DNA of 64,000 bases from Planococcus citri. Its lineage: Eukaryota; Arthropoda; Insecta; Hemiptera; Pseudococcidae. The position numbers were made by a program, and so were the translations under genes. The stretch is from the NCBI RefSeq assembly GCF_950023065.1, contig NC_088678.1:8794580-8858579 (forward strand), given 5' to 3'. The notes under the pieces are model-generated. The model was not told the origin of the DNA. It ran no database searches and saw nothing but the letters and a program-made list of their open reading frames with translations. This document shows, in pieces, positions 58,845 through 64,000 of this stretch (positions within the stretch are counted from its first letter, which is position 1; each line of letters opens with the position of its first letter).

Positions 58845-59220
58845 ACAAATTTACCAAAATTTACGGATTTACCAAAATTTACCAAGTTACCAAAATTTAC
58901 CAATTTACCGAAATTTACCAATTTACCGAAATTTACCAATTTACCGAAATTTACCAATTTACCAAAATTTATCAATTTACCGAAATTTATCAATTTACCA
59001 AAATTTACCAATTTACCGAAATTTACGAATTTACGAATTTACCAAAATTTACCAATTTACCAAAATTTATCAATTTACCAAAATTTACCAATTTACCGAA
59101 ATTTACCAATTTACCGAAATTTACCAATTTACCGAAATTTACCAATTTACCAATTTACCCAAATTTACCAATTTACCAAAATTTACCAATTTACCAAAAT
59201 TTATGAATTTACCAAAAATA
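58845..59220. repeat. TTTACCAAA minisatellite (9/18-bp period)
   Basis: About forty degenerate 9-mers TTTACCAAA / TTTACCAAT / TTTACCGAA. The array fades over 59220-59580, where units become longer (AATTTACCA, AAAATTACCCCAG). The open minus frame reading VNFGKL repeats is a by-product of the 18-bp period. Confidence 0.8.
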
Positions 59221-59716
59221 ACCCCAGCAATTTACTAACATTTACCGCAGTAATTTACCAGACATTACTCACTAATTTACCAATTTTCCATTTTACCAAG
59301 AATTACCCAGGCAATTTACCAACATTCACCTCAGTAATTTACCAGACATTTCCTCACTAATTTATTAATTTTTTACCGAATTTTAATTACCCCAGTAATT
59401 TACTGCCAAAGGTTTTTACCAATTTACCAAAAATTACCCAAGCAATTTACCAAAATTTTCGACCAACTTTAATTACGAGTAATTCACCAAAAATAACTAG
59501 GTAATCATTTTATTTACTAAAAATTACTATTAAATCGCCAAAAAAAATTATCAAAATTTACTGGCTATTTACCAAAAACTTAACATTTTTTGTTAAAACA
59601 AAAATTACACTGGAAATTTTTGAAAAATTTTGATTTTTTATGGCAAAAAAATTTTGGACGGATAAAATTAACAAAAAAATTAACAAAAAAATCAACAAAA
59701 AATTTTCTCCTCCTGA

Positions 59717-59788
59717 CTCGCGCGGGATTCGAACACCCGACCTCCGGCGCACCGATCTGCAACCTACACACCCTAACCACCACATCTG
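59717..59788 (-). repeat. tRNA-like sequence, probable SINE or tRNA relic
   Basis: Minus strand has the A-box-like TGGTTAGGGTG and the B box GTTCGAATCCC with plausible spacing and an extra-long variable region. The T stem is mismatched and the acceptor stem not recognisable. Confidence 0.45.
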
Positions 59789-60047
59789 TTTGTGGGGGGT
59801 GAGCCGTTTGCGAGATATAAGGGTTTACACAAATTTCTGCTTATCCATAACGTTGAAACACACTTAAACGTTCATATCTCGTAAACGGCTGAACCGATTT
59901 CGACCAAATTAAAAATTTCTCTAGTTCAGTATCAAAGCAATATTTTGCCATCATCAGTTTCGACTTAAAGTTCGGAGCTTTTGAGTTCAGCGTGGCACAA
60001 ATTTATACATAAATTGATATATATATACATGTAAAAACCATACATTA

Positions 60048-60456
60048 CGAGATCCGTTTTATATAAAATCCGGCATTGCGAGATCCTGAGATCCTTTTGC
60101 CGGATCTCGCAAGTTCTTTCATATGCCACGGTACTCGCGAGATCCGGGGGACCCTGTACACCCATTTTCAGCCGGATCTCGTTTTACCTACTATTTATAT
60201 ACTTATATACAATTTTTGAAAATAGATAAACGATGCATCTTGCGAGATCCACCCCCAAATTACGTTCGGGCCGTTAGTGGATCTCGGTTTATGCGGATCG
60301 CGAAATTGATGGCGGCAATGCATAGAAAGGCACTGATTACACACTGGAACGTGCGTTCGAACGAAGTTGTAGGGTTATTATTTGAGTTTTTAGCATTTTT
60401 CGAAATTTTTTGGAGTGGATCTCGTAATGCCTGTGTATATGTCGGATCTCGCAATG
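60048..60456. repeat. GGATCTCG word cluster
   Basis: About ten copies of CGAGATCC or GGATCTCG, often GCGAGATCC, in both orientations within 0.4 kb. Probable interior of a non-autonomous element; ends not determined. Confidence 0.55.
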
Positions 60457-60499
60457 TACTATAAGACAGTATATATATATGAATACACGTACCTAGTAC

Positions 60500-60805
60500 C
60501 TTGTGGTGCCCGGGTCTTTTATGGTAATTGTGGTGCCCGCGTACATAGAGGATCTTATATATATGTATGATAAAGGTGTTTTGGAGCAGTTTATTTTTTT
60601 TTGGTTTTTTAGTCATAGTGGTGCCCGTTATATAAACTTGGTACTTGTGGTGCCTGCCTCAAAATTTTTTTTTCACCTTAGAGTGCATTTCATCAAATTC
60701 TACATCGTTTTATATAAAAAGACCTTGTGGTGCCCGATTTGGGCGCCACAAGCCCAAAACCGGGCACCACAATGACTACGTATACTTAAAACGGGCACCA
60801 CAATG
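60500..60805. repeat. GTGGTGCCCG word cluster
   Basis: GTGGTGCC forward at 60503, 60530, 60618, 60647 and 60727, reversed at 60763 and 60794. Forward copies on the left and reversed on the right suggest a small inverted-repeat element. Confidence 0.55.
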
Positions 60806-60817
60806 ACTAAGTTTAAA

Positions 60818-60820
<3 letters not shown>

Positions 60821-60875
<55 letters not shown>
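60821..60875. repeat. (TA)n microsatellite
   Basis: About 27 uninterrupted AT dinucleotides directly after the GTGGTGCCCG cluster. Confidence 0.9.
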
Positions 60876-60876
<1 letters not shown>

Positions 60877-61824
60877 CCGCATACAGGTAAACTCATAACG
60901 TTTTGTATAAAATACAAACTCACGTCCCACCTGTAACTTCGTTGCTGTGCATGCGCTCGACGCGTCACCCCATAGGCCTGATAGTACTCGATGTTAGGCC
61001 GCGTTATATTCGTTAACTTGATTTTTGGGTGACCTGTGGAGAGGTATCTCATTGCCGAAACATCAATTTTTCAGAAAAGCTTTTTTTTTAAAGTCCCATA
61101 CGTCTCTGTTTTTCGCAAATAGCTTTTTAACAAAGCATCCCACAGAAAAATAACCAGCTCTAAGCAGAAAGAAAATTTTATTCTCTACAATTTCCTTCAT
61201 TGCATTTTTTTACTAGGATGCATACTTTTCCCATAAAATCACTGTTTAGACTGAAAAACACGAAAATTCGGACCTGTATAATCAACTCTAAATTAAAATG
61301 GAGCAGTCAAAAATTTATTTTAGACGATTTTTGACCACGCCATGTGAAAGAGGACATCTTCAACCACCAAAATCACCAAAAAGAACGTAAAAAACGTAAA
61401 AAATGATTCTTGGCAATAAACACCTTTTCCTCATATCCTCATACCTATTAATTAGGCTATGTACTCATTTGAAAATTGAGTCAAAAGAGAAAGTGTATAA
61501 ACGGCAATCTCACGTCCCTGCTCAAACTTTGCCAGTAGACTCCCCACACCTTGTAGATTCATATGGCACCTCATCGAAAAGTCACGTCCTAAAAAGGTTA
61601 CGAGTTTGTCAAAACGTTATGAGTTTGCTGGTTAATCTATAAAAAAGTTACGAGTTTACCCCCTAGAATATTTATATATATATAAACTTCTCTCGTTTTG
61701 CGCCATACGTCTTATCGTGATCAGCACACTCCAAAACGTCAAGAAAACCCACCCCCATCCAAATCCTCAACCATCATGACAAATACAATACCTTACTTTT
61801 CCGTTTCACGGCAAAGTCGGTAAA
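60876..61824. other. Non-coding
   Basis: No repeat family or gene recognised. Short ORFs (for example 61403-61642) lack supporting features. Confidence 0.35.
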
Positions 61825-62885
61825 AAAATTACTTTTGCCAAAATCGTATCACAGTTTCGTTCAAATCGGAAGAGGAAACGTCAGGAAGTTTTCTGGTAGG
61901 AGGAGGAGGGGGGGGGGGTCAGTTTGAGCGTGGTTAATTTGAAGACTAAAAATGATATAAATTTGTAACTTGACCATTTTTTGTCTGATTATTCCATAGA
62001 TTACTGAAAATTTGAAAAAATTTTCGTTTTCTTGTATAGTTAGGCATAAAAAGCTGGAATTCAATTTGCATGCACCCTCTTATTTCACATTTTTAATCGA
62101 TTTCCGGTTATTCCAAGTCACTTTGGAGCCTCCAGTGACATTTAGGATGGCTTGTAATTGGCCCAGTGGGTCACTAACATGCAATAAACACGAGCATACT
62201 TGTTGAAGTGAATTTTGACAGATTTTATGGTGCTTTTTGGAAAACTGAGATTTCCAGAATGTCGCTGGAGGCTCCACAATAGCTTGAAACCTTTTCCATT
62301 CAACATGACACATTGAAATTAGTATATGGAGTAAATTTTTGCTTTTCAACTTCACTTTAATAAAATTTTATGGAAATTTCAATTTTAAAAAATCTGCTGG
62401 AGGCTCCAGAACTACTCAAGATGGCTTGAAATTGTCTTCAATCGATTCATCAGGTTTAATACAGCCTAGAAACCAAATTTCAGCATTCCAGGTCGATTTG
62501 GTCAAGTTTTGATTTATTCCCATTTTCAGTCCAAATACTTAATTCGTACAAGTTAGAAATGTTTAAAAATTCACTATAAATCAAAAAATGCACTTTAGCA
62601 CCTGAAATTTTAGCTAATGATGTATATTTGCATAATTTTTTGATCTGAATTTTTTCGGTTTAAATTTTTTATGCCAGTTGGGATTCCTCTCCTGTCAGTT
62701 TCAGAAACGATTCTTTTTCGATGTTTATTTTCAAAACAAAATTTTTTCTAAAATAGGTGAACGATTTGCAAATTTTAAATCACTCAGTTGCTTTTGGAAC
62801 TCGACCATTTTTAAGAAGACAAGTTGAGTAGAGGCTATAATGAAAAAAACAGATTTTTTTTCAAAAATGCCTCTTCTTTAAGGAC
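61825..62885 (+). repeat. 1-kb direct repeat, second copy
   Basis: Same-orientation partner of 57019-58027, about 4.8 kb downstream, with a longer poly-G tract at about 61908. Confidence 0.6.
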
Positions 62886-64000
62886 CTATACCTTCCCTCC
62901 ATCGACTCCTCCAGATCTACATTTTTTTTCTGCGTACCTTTCAATTCAAAATGAAGGTCTCCGTTAAATTTGACCAAAACCCTCCGACATTTTGTTTTCT
63001 CAACCCTACTACAGGTAAGTTGTGCACTCTATTTACAATGAACATAAACAGAGCATGTAAATATTATCACAATATTACAACAGCTCGTTAATTATAAACC
63101 TATATACGATATAATCGAAAATAATAGGGTTATCAGCGACATTCGAGTAATTATATTAAATGTATAAGAGGCACGCTCATCAACGTAGTATACCTTGAAC
63201 GGTCCTTTGGGTTAATTTAAACTCATCGAAGGGAACGAACGAACCAACGCGAAGGTTCGAATTTCTTACACAGAAGAAAACGAAAACGCCAACACGCCAC
63301 ACCAGTGGGAAAATCGTACCACCCTCGTCGTCTTCATCGCGGTGCTCGTCGAGCCGACAAGGCCAGGGCCAGGAGGGACGAGTACAGCAGAAAATGATAA
63401 ATTAAAGCGATGTAATTGCGTGCAGAACGGTGCCATATTTCACGACACCGGGATAAGAACCGAACGTTGAATTTACCCTCTTACAGGCCAATTACGATGA
63501 GTAGCTCGTTTATCAAAATTCATTTGGTTACGATGCTTTTCCTTTTAATCCCTTAACTTCTTTTTATATAAGTCTCTTCGTCATGCTAATGAGTAAAGTT
63601 TATCACGTGCCGTATTTTTGCTTTTCGCGTCCCATTTAATATCCGATTATTAAGATTCGTCGTCTTTTAACTTTCACTACGACGATGGTACCTATAAAGA
63701 ACACGACGTTGAGCTGTTTGATTCGCCTCCCTCTCGTTTCGATATTAAAATCACAATTTTCGGTTCTTTGTCACGGTGACGGATTTTTTACACGATTCTA
63801 CTTACGCTTTGCTGCTTGAAAATGCCTCCTGCAGCTACCTCAGATGATTTTTCTCCCCCGCTGTAGTGACGAAAATAATAAATAAAAAAAACCTTTTATT
63901 AGAAAAATTTATCTTTTTAACGTCTTCTTTTTATTTAATTCGCTAACATTCGTCTTTTTCGCGTTTTCTTTTTTTTTTTTACTCGCGAGTATGTTTTCAC
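62886..64000. other. Unique-looking DNA at window end
   Basis: From about 63000 no dispersed repeats are seen, and 63230-63480 is clearly richer in GC and CG dinucleotides (CCCTCGTCGTCTTCATCGCG). It could be a promoter or 5' region of a gene beyond the window. No ORF that I would call. Confidence 0.35.

Noticed and set aside
58829..59011. Minus-strand ORF of VNFGKL repeats
   Set aside because: It is the translation of the 18-bp minisatellite; any frame without a stop in the unit stays open.
59717..59788. Functional tRNA gene on the minus strand
   Set aside because: Mismatched T stem and no acceptor stem.

Overview
This is eukaryotic nuclear DNA, AT-rich and intron-containing, packed with transposable elements; nothing in it looks prokaryotic. 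Small GT-AG introns, AATAAA signals, a Penelope-like element, a Ty3/gypsy element, a LINE fragment, hAT-type MITEs and a MATH-domain fragment suggest an arthropod. Frequent GGTACCTACC-like words and the MATH/SPOP-like fragment make a sap-feeding hemipteran (mealybug or scale type) my guess, but that is weak inference.

Region 1, 0.9-27.7 kb: a tandem array of five paralogous five-exon genes, all on the + strand, at 1428-2378, 7741-8830, 11484-12639, 21970-22820 and 26508-27639. I assembled them by comparing the repeats. Each encodes a predicted four-pass membrane protein with a Cys-rich N-terminus and, in three copies, a C-terminal PPxY motif, resembling the LAPTM/DUF4728 group. Intron phases (0,1,0,1) are the same in all. 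Four copies keep an exact TATCGATA 157-296 bases before the ATG. Flanks are duplicated with the genes, then broken up by insertions: a 862-bp MITE in the 3'UTR of copy 1, a LINE with a mariner-type MITE inside it, a large inverted-repeat element carrying a Penelope-like element and three further nested elements (12.8-20.3 kb), and a TIR element at 23.4-24.5 kb. Copy 4 has lost its tail to a stop codon and copy 2 has lost its PPxY to a one-base insertion.

Region 2, 27.7-33.3 kb: a minus-strand MATH-domain fragment without BTB domain, simple degenerate repeats, a 190-bp-arm hairpin and a tRNA-like SINE piece.

Region 3, 32.2-47.6 kb: an inverted-repeat element split by a 12.7-kb Ty3/gypsy LTR retrotransposon (33312-46003). 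Its 432-bp LTRs differ at two positions. It has PBS, PPT, a gag ORF ending on a -1 slippery heptamer, and a pol ORF broken by a 652-bp hAT-like MITE. There is no env. The LTR folds into four consecutive hairpins and the 4.5-kb leader holds a long series of small purine/pyrimidine hairpins.

Region 4, 47.7-51.1 kb: a palindromic TA-flanked MITE, a 189-bp satellite split by a third hAT-like MITE, a 0.5-kb-arm palindrome and one short unidentified minus-strand ORF. Region 5, 51-64 kb: dispersed repeats, a 9/18-bp TTTACCAAA minisatellite, two reiterated-word elements, a TA microsatellite, a second tRNA-like piece, and unique-looking DNA at 52.1-53.85 and 63.0-64.0 kb in which I find no gene.

A theme across the window is that about ten unrelated elements are each built from many copies of their own short word (for example GCTAGC, GTTTCG, CTAATCCCGACCACC, GGATCTCG).
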